A stretch of DNA of 64,000 bases from Cupriavidus nantongensis (GCF_001598055.1 NZ_CP014844.1:4553642-4617641); one strand, 5' to 3'. Shown: positions 1 to 11,666, numbered from the stretch's first letter. The notes: generated by a model from the sequence alone, not told the origin. Translations and numbers: made by a program.

Positions 1-2246
1 TGGTGGCCGCGCCCAACCTGCCTTCGCTGGACACCATCACCGACTACCGGCCCAAGATTCCGCTGCGGATCTACACCGCCGACAATGTGCTGATCGGCGA
101 ATTCGGCGAGGAGCGGCGCAACTTCGTGCCCATCGCCGAAATCCCCGACGTGATGAAAAAGGCAGTGCTGGCGATCGAGGACGACCGCTTCTACGAGCAC
201 GGCGGCGTCGACTTCGTCGGCGTGATGCGTGCCGGCCTGGCCAACCTGCGCGGCGGGCTGTCGCAGGGCGCCTCGACCATCACCATGCAGGTGGCGCGCA
301 ATTTCTTCCTGTCCAGCGAGAAGACCTACACCCGCAAGATCTACGAGATGCTGCTGGCGTACAAGATCGAGGCCAACCTGAGCAAGGACCAGATCCTCGA
401 GCTGTACATGAACCAGATCTACCTGGGCCAGCGTGCCTACGGCTTTGACAGTGCCGCGCGCGTGTACTTCGGCAAGTCGGTGCGCGATGTGACGCCGGCC
501 GAGGCGGCGATGCTGGCCGGGCTGCCGAAGGCGCCGTCGGCGTACAACCCGGTGGTCAATCCGCGCCGCGCCAAGGTGCGCCAGGAATACATCCTGCAGC
601 GCATGCGCGACCTGCGCTACATCACGCCCGAGCAGTACGACGAAGCCGTGCAGGCCGAGCTGAAGGTACGCACCGAAGGCAACGAGTTCTCGACGCACGC
701 CGAATACGTCGCAGAGATCGTGCGCCAGCTGATGTACGCGCAGTACCGCGAGGAAACCTACACGCGCGGCCTGACGGTCTACACCACGCTGACCAAGACC
801 GACCAGGACGCCGCCTATGAAGCCGTGCGCACCGGCATCATGAACTACGAGCGCAAGCACGGCTACCGCGGTCCCGAGGCCTTTATCGACCTGCCCTCCG
901 ACCCGGCCGAGCGCGAGCAGGCCATCGACGATGCGCTGGTCGAGCACCCGGGCAGCGGCGACCTGCGCTCGGCCGTGGTCACCAGCGTGTCGCCCAAGCA
1001 GGTCAAGGCGACGCTGCTGTCCGGCGAAGTCGCGACCATCGAAGGTTCGGCGCTGCGCTTTATCGCGCCGTCGCTGTCGGCCAACGCGCAGCCCAAGATG
1101 AAGATGCGCCCGGGCGCGGTGATCCGCGTGACGCAGGACGACAAGAACAACTGGTCGGTGACGCAGCTGCCCGAAGTGGCCGCGGCGTTCGTGTCGATCA
1201 ACCCGCAGGATGGCGAGATCCGCTCGATGGTGGGCGGCTTCGACTTCAACCGCAACAAGTTCAACCACGTGACCCAGGCCTGGCGCCAGCCCGGTTCCAG
1301 CTTCAAGCCGTTCATCTACTCGGCGGCGCTGGAAAAGGGCTTCTCGCCGGCCACGGTGATCAACGACGCGCCGCTGTCGATCGGGCCCGATACCGGCGGC
1401 CAGGTGTGGGAACCGAAGAACTACGACGGCCGCTTCGAGGGCCCGATGACCATGCGCCGCGCGCTGGCCAAGTCCAAGAACCTGGTCTCGGTGCGGATCC
1501 TGCGCGCGATCGGCACGCAGTACGCGCAGGACTACATCACCCGCTTCGGCTTCGAGGCCGACAAGCACCCCGCCTACCTGCCGATGGCGCTGGGCTCCGG
1601 CGCGGTGACGCCGCTGCAGATGGCGGGCGCCTACTCGGTGTTCGCCAACGGCGGCTACCGCGTCAACCCTTACCTGATCCAGAAGGTGGTCGACGCGCGC
1701 GGCAACGTGATCTCTGAAACCCGTCCGCAGCGCGCCGGCACCGACGCCGTGCGCGTGCTAGACGCCCGCACCGCCTTTATCGCCGACACCATGCTGCGCG
1801 ACGTGGTGCGCTACGGCACCGCCAACAGCGCCAAGCAACGCCTGGGCCGCAACGACCTGGCCGGCAAGACCGGCACCACCAACGACGCCGTCGATGCCTG
1901 GTTCGCCGGCTACACCCCCAACCTGGTGGCGATCGCCTGGATGGGCTATGACCAGCCCAAGAGCCTGGGCGTGCGCGAGACCGGCGGCGGCCTGGCGCTG
2001 CCGATCTGGGTCGGCTACATGAGCAAGGCGCTCAAGGGCGTGCCGGAATCTCCGGAACGGCCCGCGCCCGAAGGCGTGCTGATGGTGGGCGGCGACTGGA
2101 CCTTCGAAGAGAACGCCGGCGGCGCCGGCGTGGCATCGGTGGGCCTGGGCGATCCGTGGCCGGGCAAGCCGGAGGAGTCCTCCACCCCGCCGGTCGATAC
2201 CGAGTCCGAGAAACGCAAGATCCTGGAAATGTTCGGCGGCGCCTGA
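1..2246 (+). CDS. mrcA: Penicillin-binding protein 1A, 5'-truncated by window edge
   Basis: Bifunctional class A PBP (ponA/mrcA family) that polymerises glycan strands and cross-links peptides in the periplasm. The reading frame is open from the window edge; the cytoplasmic tail and membrane anchor lie upstream, so the GTG at position 3 is probably not the start. The glycosyltransferase domain comes first, with the catalytic EDDRFYEHGGVD motif about 60 residues in and the QGASTITMQ motif about 30 residues later. An OB-like insert follows. The transpeptidase domain has the SSFK nucleophile motif (about residue 432 counted from position 3), the SKN motif, and KTGTT (about 622). The visible 747 residues fit a family length near 800. 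A strong terminator follows the stop. Confidence 0.95.
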   Translation, partial: VAAPNLPSLDTITDYRPKIPLRIYTADNVLIGEFGEERRNFVPIAEIPDVMKKAVLAIEDDRFYEHGGVDFVGVMRAGLANLRGGLSQGASTITMQVARNFFLSSEKTYTRKIYEMLLAYKIEANLSKDQILELYMNQIYLGQRAYGFDSAARVYFGKSVRDVTPAEAAMLAGLPKAPSAYNPVVNPRRAKVRQEYILQRMRDLRYITPEQYDEAVQAELKVRTEGNEFSTHAEYVAEIVRQLMYAQYREETYTRGLTVYTTLTKTDQDAAYEAVRTGIMNYERKHGYRGPEAFIDLPSDPAEREQAIDDALVEHPGSGDLRSAVVTSVSPKQVKATLLSGEVATIEGSALRFIAPSLSANAQPKMKMRPGAVIRVTQDDKNNWSVTQLPEVAAAFVSINPQDGEIRSMVGGFDFNRNKFNHVTQAWRQPGSSFKPFIYSAALEKGFSPATVINDAPLSIGPDTGGQVWEPKNYDGRFEGPMTMRRALAKSKNLVSVRILRAIGTQYAQDYITRFGFEADKHPAYLPMALGSGAVTPLQMAGAYSVFANGGYRVNPYLIQKVVDARGNVISETRPQRAGTDAVRVLDARTAFIADTMLRDVVRYGTANSAKQRLGRNDLAGKTGTTNDAVDAWFAGYTPNLVAIAWMGYDQPKSLGVRETGGGLALPIWVGYMSKALKGVPESPERPAPEGVLMVGGDWTFEENAGGAGVASVGLGDPWPGKPEESSTPPVDTESEKRKILEMFGGA

Positions 2247-2266
2247 ACGGGCTCGCCAGACAGCAG

Positions 2267-2296
2267 AAAGCCGGCCGCGAGGCCGGCTTTTTTTTT
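2267..2296 (+). terminator. Intrinsic terminator after mrcA
   Basis: A 10-bp perfect stem (AAAGCCGGCC / GGCCGGCTTT) with a GCGA tetraloop runs into eight or nine T residues on the plus strand, 20 bp after the mrcA stop. The minus-strand side lacks a comparable T run, so it mainly serves mrcA. Confidence 0.9.
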
Positions 2297-2327
2297 GCGC
2301 TCGGGGACCCGCCCCGGAATGCCGGCT

Positions 2328-2663
2328 TCAGTGCAGGCTGAGGCTGGCGCCCGCCTGCTCGCTGACATAGCCCGACAGCGCCGCGTACAGCTCGCCGCCG
2401 TTGCGCGTATCGACCCAGCGCTCGCCCTCGCGGCGGAAGTGGAAACCGCCCGCGCGCGCGGCCACCCACAGTTCCTGCATCGGCGCCTGGCTGTTGATGA
2501 TGATCTTGGAACCGTTCTCGAATTCCAGTTCCATCACGTTGCCGGTGCGGCTGATTTCAATGTCGGCATCGGCCGCGTCGGCGGCCGCCTCGACCGCGGC
2601 TTCGATGCGGTCCAGCTCGCGCGTGGCCAGGGCCAGGAACTCGCTTTCGCTCAAGGGGGGCAT
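2328..2663 (-). CDS. cyaY: Frataxin-like iron-binding protein CyaY
   Basis: Bacterial frataxin of 111 aa, an iron donor and regulator of Fe-S cluster assembly on IscS/IscU. The N-terminal helix is rich in acidic residues (ELDRIEAAVEAAADAADAD), the iron-binding face of the family. The beta-sheet core follows (NGSKIIINSQAPMQELWVAA, then GGFHFRR and W-D-T-R-N-G-G-E-L). The start at 2663 (MPPLSESEF) gives the usual family length; the frame stays open much further upstream but only as antisense to lysA. It is divergent from lptM-lysA, the common arrangement in betaproteobacteria. Confidence 0.93.
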   Translation of the reverse strand: MPPLSESEFLALATRELDRIEAAVEAAADAADADIEISRTGNVMELEFENGSKIIINSQAPMQELWVAARAGGFHFRREGERWVDTRNGGELYAALSGYVSEQAGASLSLH

Positions 2664-2808
2664 GCTAAACTCCGAGACCGCCGTTGCCGCCGCTGCCCGG
2701 ACCGGGCGTACGTGGCGCGAACGGCTTTTTTTGTTAAGAATCCTCCGGATGGCCGGCCATCGCGCCGGGCCCTCCAACGCCTTGCCAACAAGCCAAAAGG
2801 ACGACCCG

Positions 2809-3030
2809 ATGCTGCGTCGTGTTGCGATTGTATCGGCGTTTGCCGCCGCCCTTGCGATGCCCCTGCTGGGCGGATGCGGTATCCGCGGGCCGCTGACCCT
2901 GCCCAAGGTGCCGCCCGAACCAACCCCGCCGACCGTGCCGGATCCTGGGCTGGGCCGTGCCGATGCCGTGCCGCCTGCAGCGGCCACGCCGGCACCGGCA
3001 TCGTCCCCCGCCGCCCCCACCACCCGATAA
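2809..3030 (+). CDS. lptM: Small LPS-assembly lipoprotein LptM (YifL-like)
   Basis: A 73-aa outer-membrane lipoprotein. The signal peptide (MLRRVAIVSAFAAALAMP) ends in lipobox LLGGC with the acylated Cys at residue 23. It is followed by GIRGPLTLP, the short conserved stretch of the LptM/YifL family, and then a Pro/Ala-rich disordered tail. LptM is known to associate with the LptDE translocon and promote LptD disulfide maturation. An AAAAGG ribosome site lies just upstream. The stop is 2 bp before lysA, so the two are co-transcribed, the standard yifL-lysA pairing. Confidence 0.85.
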   Translation: MLRRVAIVSAFAAALAMPLLGGCGIRGPLTLPKVPPEPTPPTVPDPGLGRADAVPPAAATPAPASSPAAPTTR

Positions 3031-3032
3031 CC

Positions 3033-4292
<1,260 letters not shown>

Positions 4293-4318
4293 GCCCCACA
4301 GGCCCGGCCCGCCGCTGC

Positions 4319-5002
4319 TTACGCGGCGGGCTGGCGCGTCCCCGCGGCTGGCTTGCGCAGCCGCCACCACACCCGCATCCCCAGCAGCACGAACACCACC
4401 GCGGCGTAGATCGAGACCTCGCCGAAGTCGTTCTTGCCGGCCTTGTGCCACCAGTAGTGCAGGATGGCCAGCACCGCGATGGCATAGACCAGCCGGTGCA
4501 GCGCCTGCCAGCGCTTGCCGCCGAGGCGGCGCACCATGCCGTTGGTCGAGGTCAGCGCCAGCGGCACCATCAGCATGAACGCGGTGAAACCGACCGTGAT
4601 GAAGGGCCGCTTGTACACGTCCTTGATCATGTAGGCGAGGTCGAAGCCGCGGTCGACGCCGATCCACAGCAGGAAGTGCTGCAGGCCATAGAAGAACGCG
4701 AACAGGCCCAGCATGCGCCGCATCCGGATCAGCCAGTTCCAGCCGGTCAGGCGGCGCAGCGGCGTGATCGCCAGCGTCAGGCACAGCATCACCAGGGTCC
4801 AGGTGCCGGTGGAACGCGTGACGAATTCGAGCGGGTTGGCGCCGTATTGTCCGGTCGCGCCCAGGTACAGCAACCGCACGAACGGCAGCAGCGCCAGCAC
4901 CCAGATCACCAGCTTGAGCGCGCGCACCCGCTGCGGCGACAGCGTGGCCTGGCCGGCGGGCTTGCGTGCCGCTGCCGCGGCCGCGGGGGAGGAGGTAGCC
5001 AT
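4319..5002 (-). CDS. msrQ: Heme-binding membrane subunit MsrQ
   Basis: Inner-membrane b-heme protein (227 aa, about six membrane segments, ferric-reductase-like fold) that passes electrons from the quinone pool or flavin reductase to periplasmic MsrP. GLQHFLLWIG and LHRLVYAIAVLAILHYWWH supply the heme-ligating histidines. I chose the ATG at 5002 because AAGGCGAG sits at ribosome-site distance. An alternative ATG at 5017 overlaps the msrP stop as TGATG and would add five residues (MQGER). Either way it is translationally coupled to msrP. Confidence 0.93.
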   Translation of the reverse strand: MATSSPAAAAAARKPAGQATLSPQRVRALKLVIWVLALLPFVRLLYLGATGQYGANPLEFVTRSTGTWTLVMLCLTLAITPLRRLTGWNWLIRMRRMLGLFAFFYGLQHFLLWIGVDRGFDLAYMIKDVYKRPFITVGFTAFMLMVPLALTSTNGMVRRLGGKRWQALHRLVYAIAVLAILHYWWHKAGKNDFGEVSIYAAVVFVLLGMRVWWRLRKPAAGTRQPAA

Positions 5003-5016
5003 ACGCTCGCCTTGCA

Positions 5017-6018
<1,002 letters not shown>

Positions 6019-6196
6019 GGTTTGCCTCGGTTGCCTCGGTTGCCCGGTCGTGCCGGCGCCGGCGGCGCCGCGTGCTTGCAGGATTGGACTCCGGGCTTGG
6101 TCGTGGAGTGCTGGCCAGTCCTGACAGTTTTTTGTGATGGGGTCGAAATGACGCAGGCCTGCGCCGGCCATGTGCCGCAAGCGCGGTGCAGGTGCG

Positions 6197-7060
6197 TTAT
6201 CCGCCTTGGTATTGCTGGTACACCACCTGCGCCAGCGTCAGCAGCCGGGCGCGTTCCAGCGGCCCCGCCAGCGCAAAGCCCAGGTCACGGTCGATCCAGT
6301 AGAACGCCATCATCGGGTCGCGGCCCGGCGCTCGCCGCCGCGCGCCCTCGCCCGTCATGCGCTCGACGCGGAAGCCGGTATCGGGCGTGCCCTGCGCCAT
6401 GCGCCGCAGCTGCAGCGACAGGCGCGTGCCGTCGTCGGCTTCATACATCAGGATCGCCGACGGGCCGCCCTCGGCCACGCCCAGCCGGCCGCCGATCAGG
6501 TGGAAGCCCTGGGCGCGCAGGTCGGGCACCTGCAGCGCCGTGCCCAGGCGCCGGGACAGCCAGGCGACCAGGTGGGCCTCTTCGGTCGCGGCGACTTCGA
6601 CCGGGTGGCGCATCTCGGGGGCGTAGACCGCGTGCGTGGCGAGCGCCTCGCGCGCAAAGCGCTCGCCGGGTGCCAGCACCAGCGTGCTGCCGCCAAGGCG
6701 GTCGTGCGCCAGCCAGCCCAGCGTACCGCCGACGGCCAGCAGCGCGACCGACGCGCAGGTGGCCGCCAGGGCCATGGTCCAGCGCGGCCAGGGACGGGCG
6801 CCATCGCGCCGGCCGTCGCGGCCGCTCTTGCGTCCCTGGTCGCCGTGCAAAGCCGGCGGCAAGGCCGCCAGCGGCACCGGTTCGTTGAGTACGGGGTCGA
6901 GCGCGCGGTGCAGCGCCTCGGCCTGCCGGCGCCAGGCGGCAACCTGTGCCGCCGCGTCCGGGTGCTGCGCCAGGTAGGCCTCGACGGCGGCACGGCGCGC
7001 ACCGGCCAGCTGGCCGTCGGCATAGGCGTGGAGATCGGCTTCGTGGATGCCCGCCATCAT
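6197..7060 (-). CDS. Anti-sigma factor, transmembrane (putative)
   Basis: A 287-aa protein with a cytoplasmic helical N-terminus ([15 protein letters not shown]...[18 protein letters not shown], the typical anti-sigma start), one membrane segment at residues 95-117, and a periplasmic domain of about 165 residues. The zinc HxxxCxxC motif of ZAS anti-sigmas is absent. Its start overlaps the sigma-factor stop as ATGA, so the pair is translationally coupled. Inferred role: holding the ECF sigma factor at the membrane until an envelope signal releases it. The inducing signal cannot be read from sequence. Confidence 0.82.
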   Translation of the reverse strand: MMAGIHEADLHAYADGQLAGARRAAVEAYLAQHPDAAAQVAAWRRQAEALHRALDPVLNEPVPLAALPPALHGDQGRKSGRDGRRDGARPWPRWTMALAATCASVALLAVGGTLGWLAHDRLGGSTLVLAPGERFAREALATHAVYAPEMRHPVEVAATEEAHLVAWLSRRLGTALQVPDLRAQGFHLIGGRLGVAEGGPSAILMYEADDGTRLSLQLRRMAQGTPDTGFRVERMTGEGARRRAPGRDPMMAFYWIDRDLGFALAGPLERARLLTLAQVVYQQYQGG

Positions 7061-7596
7061 TTCACCCGTTGCAGCGCATTGGCGGCCGTGGGGGTTCGTG
7101 TCGGCGCCGCGCCGTCGAGCAGCCGCCGCATCTGTTCGCGTGCCCGCGCCAGCCGCGACATCACCGTGCCTGGCGGGATGTCGAGCACGCGCGCGGCCTC
7201 GGCGTAGGTCAATTGTTCCAGGCTCACCAGCAGCAGCACCGCGCGCTGCGGCTCGGGCAGCTGCGCCAGCGCCTGCGACAGGTCGCGGCGCAGGCCCGGG
7301 TCTTCGGCGGGGCCGCTGACCTCGGGCAGGGTGTCGGTGGTCACCACCAGGTCATTGCGGCGCAACGCGTTCAGGCGCAGGCGGTGCATCAGCGTCAGCA
7401 GCCACGGCAACAGGCCATCGGCGCCGTCGCCCCACCACGCGCCGGGGCGCAGGCGGAAGCGCCAGCGGTAGCGCAGCGCGCGCTCGAGCGTGTCCTGCAC
7501 CAGGTCGTCGGCCAGCGCCGCGTCGCCGGTGAGGCCGCGCGCATGGCGCCGCAGCCGCGGCGCCAGCGCAACGAGCTGGCCGTCAAACCCTTCCAT
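7057..7596 (-). CDS. ECF-type RNA polymerase sigma factor
   Basis: A 179-aa group 4 sigma factor. Region 2 (about residues 10-85) contains LADDLVQDTLERALRYRWRF and the NALRRN stretch. Region 4 (about 105-160) has LAQLPEPQRAVLLLVSLEQLTYAEAARVLDIPPGTVMSRLARAR, the helix-turn-helix that reads the -35 element. No region 1.1 or 3 is present. It lies between a lipoprotein gene (51 bp upstream) and its overlapping anti-sigma partner. A GGGAATAAA element upstream of the lipoprotein gene is a candidate autoregulated promoter. Confidence 0.92.
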   Translation of the reverse strand: MEGFDGQLVALAPRLRRHARGLTGDAALADDLVQDTLERALRYRWRFRLRPGAWWGDGADGLLPWLLTLMHRLRLNALRRNDLVVTTDTLPEVSGPAEDPGLRRDLSQALAQLPEPQRAVLLLVSLEQLTYAEAARVLDIPPGTVMSRLARAREQMRRLLDGAAPTRTPTAANALQRVK

Positions 7597-7647
7597 GCCG
7601 GGGTGGCCGTGGTGGTTGTGGTGGCTCTGGGGGTGGCTGCCGCCGCG

Positions 7648-8085
7648 TCAGGGCTTGGCCACGTGCCAGACGTTGTTGACGTTGTCGCCGGTGCGGTCGC
7701 CCGGCTTGGCGTCCTTGGCGAAGCGGTACAGCGGCTGGCCGCGGTAGGCCCACTGCTTGCTGCCGTCGTCGCGCGTGATGATGGTGTACTGGCCAGAGCC
7801 GCTGGTGCCCGGGGCCGCCATCAGCGGCGGCCAGTTGGTCGCGCAGGGGCCGTTGCAGGCGCTCTTGCCGCTGCCGGCGGTGTCGCGGTCAAAGGTGTAC
7901 AGCGTCAGGCCCTGCGGATCGGTCAGCACGCCATTGGTCACCTTCACCGTGGGCGGCAGATTGCCGGCGCTGCCGCCGCCCATGCCCATGCCGGCACAAC
8001 CGGCGAGCAGGACGGCCGCGCAGCCGAGCGCGAGCGCGCCGGGACGAACCAGGGATGCAGCAGCGTTACGACGCAGACTTGCCAT
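7648..8085 (-). CDS. Lipoprotein of the COG4315 secreted-repeat family
   Basis: A 145-aa exported lipoprotein with lipobox LLAGC (Cys30). The mature part contains the two COG4315 repeats, each built around LTLYTFDRD / PLYRFAKD, with CNGPCATNWPPL between. Function is unknown; homologues often travel with ECF sigma/anti-sigma pairs, as here. I chose the ATG at 8085 because GGAG lies about 10 nt upstream; an in-frame ATG at 8100 would add MENKI but has no good ribosome site. First gene of the lipoprotein-sigma-anti-sigma operon. Confidence 0.85.
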   Translation of the reverse strand: MASLRRNAAASLVRPGALALGCAAVLLAGCAGMGMGGGSAGNLPPTVKVTNGVLTDPQGLTLYTFDRDTAGSGKSACNGPCATNWPPLMAAPGTSGSGQYTIITRDDGSKQWAYRGQPLYRFAKDAKPGDRTGDNVNNVWHVAKP

Positions 8086-8156
8086 GATCTTGTTCTCCAT
8101 GCAATTCGGCGCCGCCAGCCGGCACCGTCCCTCCAGTAAACACTGGATGTGATCTC

Positions 8157-8165
8157 TTTATTCCC
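8157..8165 (-). promoter_or_regulatory. Putative ECF-sigma -35 element upstream of lipoprotein gene
   Basis: On the minus strand GGGAATAAA occurs about 70 nt before the lipoprotein start, with CAGTGTTTAC about 15 nt further on. This resembles the GGAAT-type -35 of ECF promoters, and ECF operons are commonly autoregulated. The assignment is by pattern only. Confidence 0.4.
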
Positions 8166-8192
8166 AAAGCGGCCAAAAAAATTGAAAAAGTC

Positions 8193-8218
8193 GAAAAAAA
8201 ACCTGCCCGGAGGCAGGT
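8193..8218 (-). terminator. Intrinsic terminator after resB-ccsB
   Basis: A 7-bp stem ACCTGCC / GGCAGGT with a 4-nt loop is followed on the minus strand by eight T residues. It lies 25 bp after the ccsB stop. Confidence 0.85.
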
Positions 8219-8242
8219 CTTTTGCATTGCAGCATGCGCGCG

Positions 8243-9442
8243 TCAGAGTTCGCCGTAGCTGTGCAGTCCCGACAGGAACATGTTCACGCCGAGGAAGGCA
8301 AAGGTCGTCACCAGCAGGCCGACCAGCGCCCACCAGGCCGCCACCGTGCCGCGCAGCCCCTTCATCAGCCGCATATGCAACCAGGCCGCGTAGTTCAGCC
8401 AGACGATCAGCGCCCAGGTTTCCTTCGGGTCCCAGCTCCAGTAGCCGCCCCAGGCCTCGGCCGCCCACAGTGCGCCCAGGATGGTGGCGATGGTGAAGAA
8501 GGCAAAGCCGACCGCGATGGCCTTGTACATCACGTCGTCGAGCAGCTCCAGCGACGGCAGGCGCTCGGCCAGGATGCCGCGCTGCTTGAGCAGGTAGGCC
8601 ACCGCAACCATCGCCGCCAGCGCAAAGGTGCCGTAGCCGATAAAGTTGGCCGGCACATGGATCTTCATCCACCAGCTTTGCAGCGCCGGCACCAGTGGCT
8701 GGATTTCCTGCGCATTGCGGCTGACCGTGTACCACAGCAGGAAGGCCACCGCGGCCGATACCACCAGCATCACGAACGGGCCCAGCGCGCGCGTGGCGTA
8801 ACGGCCTTCGTAGTACAGGTAGAACAGCGACGTGATCAGCGTGAACAGCACGAAGACTTCGTACAGGTTCGAGATCGGGATGTGGCCGATGTCGGCGCCG
8901 AGCAGGTAGGACTCATACCAGCGCACCAGCATGCCGACAAAGCCGAGTACCACTGCCGCCCAGCACAGTTTGCTGCCGATGCTGTAGCCCGTACCCGAGC
9001 GCGTGGCCAGCCCGACCCAGTAGAACAGCGTCGACAGGAACACCAGCGCGCTCATCCACAGGATGGCCGACTGGCTCGACAGGAAGTACTTGAGGAAGAA
9101 GGCCTGGTCGGCACGCGCCAACTGGCCCTGGTAGAGCTGGATCGCGAACAGCGACAGCACCGCCAGCGCCACCATCAGCGGCCGCACCGGCTTCCAGTGC
9201 CAGCCGAGCAGCGCGAAGGTGGGCACTGCGCCGATCAGCACGGCCTTGTCGTAGCCGTCCATCCATTGCCCGTATTGCGCCAGCGCCACGCCGGCGCCGG
9301 CGGCCAGCGCCAGCGCGAACAGCCAGTCCACCCAGCTCAGCCGGCGCAGGAAAGAGGGTTCGAGGTAGGCCTCGTCGGCGCCGCTGTCGGCGTGCGGAGT
9401 GCCGCGCATGGCGGGACCGGCCTGGTTCACATTAGAAGACAT
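8243..9442 (-). CDS. ccsB: System II cytochrome c biogenesis protein CcsB (CcsA/ResC family)
   Basis: Polytopic membrane protein (399 aa) that with ResB carries heme across the inner membrane and attaches it to apocytochromes c. The tryptophan-rich heme-handling WWD motif is visible as AAEAWGGYWSWDPKETWALIVW, followed by NYAAWLHMR. The start at 9442 (MSSNVNQAG) is preferred; an upstream in-frame start at 9484 would overlap resB. The gene follows resB by 16 bp and is co-transcribed. Confidence 0.93.
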   Translation of the reverse strand: MSSNVNQAGPAMRGTPHADSGADEAYLEPSFLRRLSWVDWLFALALAAGAGVALAQYGQWMDGYDKAVLIGAVPTFALLGWHWKPVRPLMVALAVLSLFAIQLYQGQLARADQAFFLKYFLSSQSAILWMSALVFLSTLFYWVGLATRSGTGYSIGSKLCWAAVVLGFVGMLVRWYESYLLGADIGHIPISNLYEVFVLFTLITSLFYLYYEGRYATRALGPFVMLVVSAAVAFLLWYTVSRNAQEIQPLVPALQSWWMKIHVPANFIGYGTFALAAMVAVAYLLKQRGILAERLPSLELLDDVMYKAIAVGFAFFTIATILGALWAAEAWGGYWSWDPKETWALIVWLNYAAWLHMRLMKGLRGTVAAWWALVGLLVTTFAFLGVNMFLSGLHSYGEL

Positions 9443-9458
9443 AGCGTACCTGCTCGAT

Positions 9459-11666
9459 TCAGTGGGGAGTGCCGGCGGGCTCATGGGCGGCGCTGCGGCC
9501 GCCTGCGGCGCGGCCGATGTCGTCGCGCAGTGCCGTGAATTCCTTCTCGAAATCCATGGTGCGGCGCTGGGTCGACATCGCCATCAGCACATGGCTGCCG
9601 GCATCGCCGTCGCCGGTGTCGCCCGCGGCAGACTGGTCCGCGAGCTTGTCTTTCACCCAGATCCAGACCCGGCGCTCGCGGATATAGAACATCGCGAACA
9701 CGCCCAGCACCAGCAGCAGACAGCCAAGATACACGATGTTCTTGCCCGGCGCACGGGTCAGCTGGAACACGCTGGCCTTGATTTCCTGGAAGTCGTCGAG
9801 CTGCAGGAACACCGGTGCGCCGTAGAAGAAACTATCCGACAGCGCATTGATGGCCTGCTGCAGGAAGGCGCCGCTCTGCGCGCTGTTGGCCACCACCGGC
9901 AACTGGTCCTGCGCGCGCGCGAGCTGCCACAGCTCCCACATCGAACCGTTCAGGATCTTCAGCAGCACGTCGGCGGCCTTCTGCTGCTCGGCCGGCGGCA
10001 CCGACTTTTCCAGGAAGGCGGCGATGGCGGTGAAGCCGCCCGGCGGCGAGTCCGGCGTGGGGCGCGTCGCACCCGCGAACAGGTCGAGCGCACGCAGCGC
10101 GCTTTCGGCCAGCTGCCGGCGCAGCTCGGCCTTGTCGTCGCCGGGCATCGACGCCAGCGCAAAGCGGCGCGCGGCCTCGCCGCGCAGCGCGCGGTCCTGC
10201 AGCGCGGCGCGCAGGCGCATCCAGTCGGCCACGCTGCCCTGGTCGTCGGCGGGAATGCGCAGGTAGCGGAACGGCTCGCTGGGCGACTCGCGCATGCCGG
10301 CCAGGAACACCGACTGGCCGTCCATCTGCACCGGCACCATGTAGTTGTTGTACTCGCGCGCCTGTCCGGTGCGATCGCGCAGCTTGTACTGCACCGACGG
10401 GCCGACATTGCGCAGGGTCTTGGCGCGGTCGGTGCTGGCGGCCGCGCCGAGATGCTGGTCCAGCGTTTCGTTGAAGGACTTGCGCGCCACGCCGCGCGCA
10501 TCGGGCTTGCCCGAGGCATCGGTGACGTTCTCGATATTCATCAGCCGGAAGTCGCTGAACTCCACCGTCAGTCCGTCGCTGTCCGCGCTGGTGCCGGTGC
10601 CGGCCAGCGGCTTGTTGCCGCCCACCGCGCCGTCGATGGTAAAGGTGGCGTGACCGCTGCCCTGCATCGGGTAGCCGACGAACTTCAGGCGCGAACCGCC
10701 GTCCTCGAAGCTGGACTGGTAGATGGCGATGCCGTCGATGATCAGCGGCTCGTTCACCTTGATGGTGGCCTCGGTGCGCTTGCCGGTGGCGCGATCGGTC
10801 ACGATCACGTCCGAGGCAAACAGCTTGGGCATGCCGGTCTCGTAGAAGTCGACCTTGAACTTCTTCAGCGTGATCGCGAATGGCAGATCCTGCACCAGCG
10901 CTCCGTCGGCAATGTTGAGGATGGCGGTGGAGACGGTCGAGCCCTCGGGCACGTAGGCGTTGCCGCGGAAGCCGGGGTTGTTCACCGACAGCCGGTGCTG
11001 CGGCGGGATCTCGCTGATCACCGCGTTGCCGCGGATCGGGGTCTTGTCGCCCAGCCACATCTGCGCGCGGATCAGCAGGTCGCCGTCGAGCAGCCCGCCG
11101 ATGCAGATCACCACGATGGCGGTGTGCGCCAGGATATAGCCGACCTTGTTGGCGGCGCCGGCCTTGGCCGCCAGCAGCGTGGCGCCGTCATGCTCGACCG
11201 CCTTGACGCGGTAGCCGCGGTTGCGCAGCAACGCCGTCAGCCGGCCGATAGCCTCGGCGCGCGGTCGCGCGCCGTCGAATTCGCCGCGATGATGGAAGGC
11301 GCGCAGGCTGCGCTCGCGCACATGGTCTTTCCACGAGCGCATGTCCGCGATCATCTTGGGCGCGTTGCGCACCAGACACAGGCTGGTCGACACCACCAGG
11401 AACGCCAGGATCAGCAGGAACCACCACGAACCGTAGACCTTCTGCAGCGACAGCGTGTGGAACACATCGGCCCAGAACGGCCCGAACTGGTTGACGTAGT
11501 TGGGATATGGCTCGTTCTGCTTGAGCACGGTGCCGATCACGCTGGCGATGGAGATCACCGTCAGCAGCGCGATCGCAAAGCGCATCGAGGACAACAATTC
11601 GACCGCGTCGCGCAGCACGCGGTGAGAGGTCTTCAGGTGCAGCCCTGAAGTGGAAGCGGTCGACAT
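9459..11666 (-). CDS. resB: Cytochrome c biogenesis protein ResB (Ccs1)
   Basis: Partner of CcsB in the System II holocytochrome c synthase (735 aa). Three N-terminal membrane segments are visible (RFAIALLTVISIASVIGTVL, WWFLLILAFLVVSTSLCLV, VGYILAHTAIVVICIGGLL). A periplasmic domain of about 450 residues follows, then a C-terminal segment (IVYLGCLLLVLGVFAMFYI). The length suits proteobacterial ResB. Its targets probably include the diheme cytochrome encoded just upstream, separated by a terminator. Confidence 0.95.
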   Translation of the reverse strand: MSTASTSGLHLKTSHRVLRDAVELLSSMRFAIALLTVISIASVIGTVLKQNEPYPNYVNQFGPFWADVFHTLSLQKVYGSWWFLLILAFLVVSTSLCLVRNAPKMIADMRSWKDHVRERSLRAFHHRGEFDGARPRAEAIGRLTALLRNRGYRVKAVEHDGATLLAAKAGAANKVGYILAHTAIVVICIGGLLDGDLLIRAQMWLGDKTPIRGNAVISEIPPQHRLSVNNPGFRGNAYVPEGSTVSTAILNIADGALVQDLPFAITLKKFKVDFYETGMPKLFASDVIVTDRATGKRTEATIKVNEPLIIDGIAIYQSSFEDGGSRLKFVGYPMQGSGHATFTIDGAVGGNKPLAGTGTSADSDGLTVEFSDFRLMNIENVTDASGKPDARGVARKSFNETLDQHLGAAASTDRAKTLRNVGPSVQYKLRDRTGQAREYNNYMVPVQMDGQSVFLAGMRESPSEPFRYLRIPADDQGSVADWMRLRAALQDRALRGEAARRFALASMPGDDKAELRRQLAESALRALDLFAGATRPTPDSPPGGFTAIAAFLEKSVPPAEQQKAADVLLKILNGSMWELWQLARAQDQLPVVANSAQSGAFLQQAINALSDSFFYGAPVFLQLDDFQEIKASVFQLTRAPGKNIVYLGCLLLVLGVFAMFYIRERRVWIWVKDKLADQSAAGDTGDGDAGSHVLMAMSTQRRTMDFEKEFTALRDDIGRAAGGRSAAHEPAGTPH

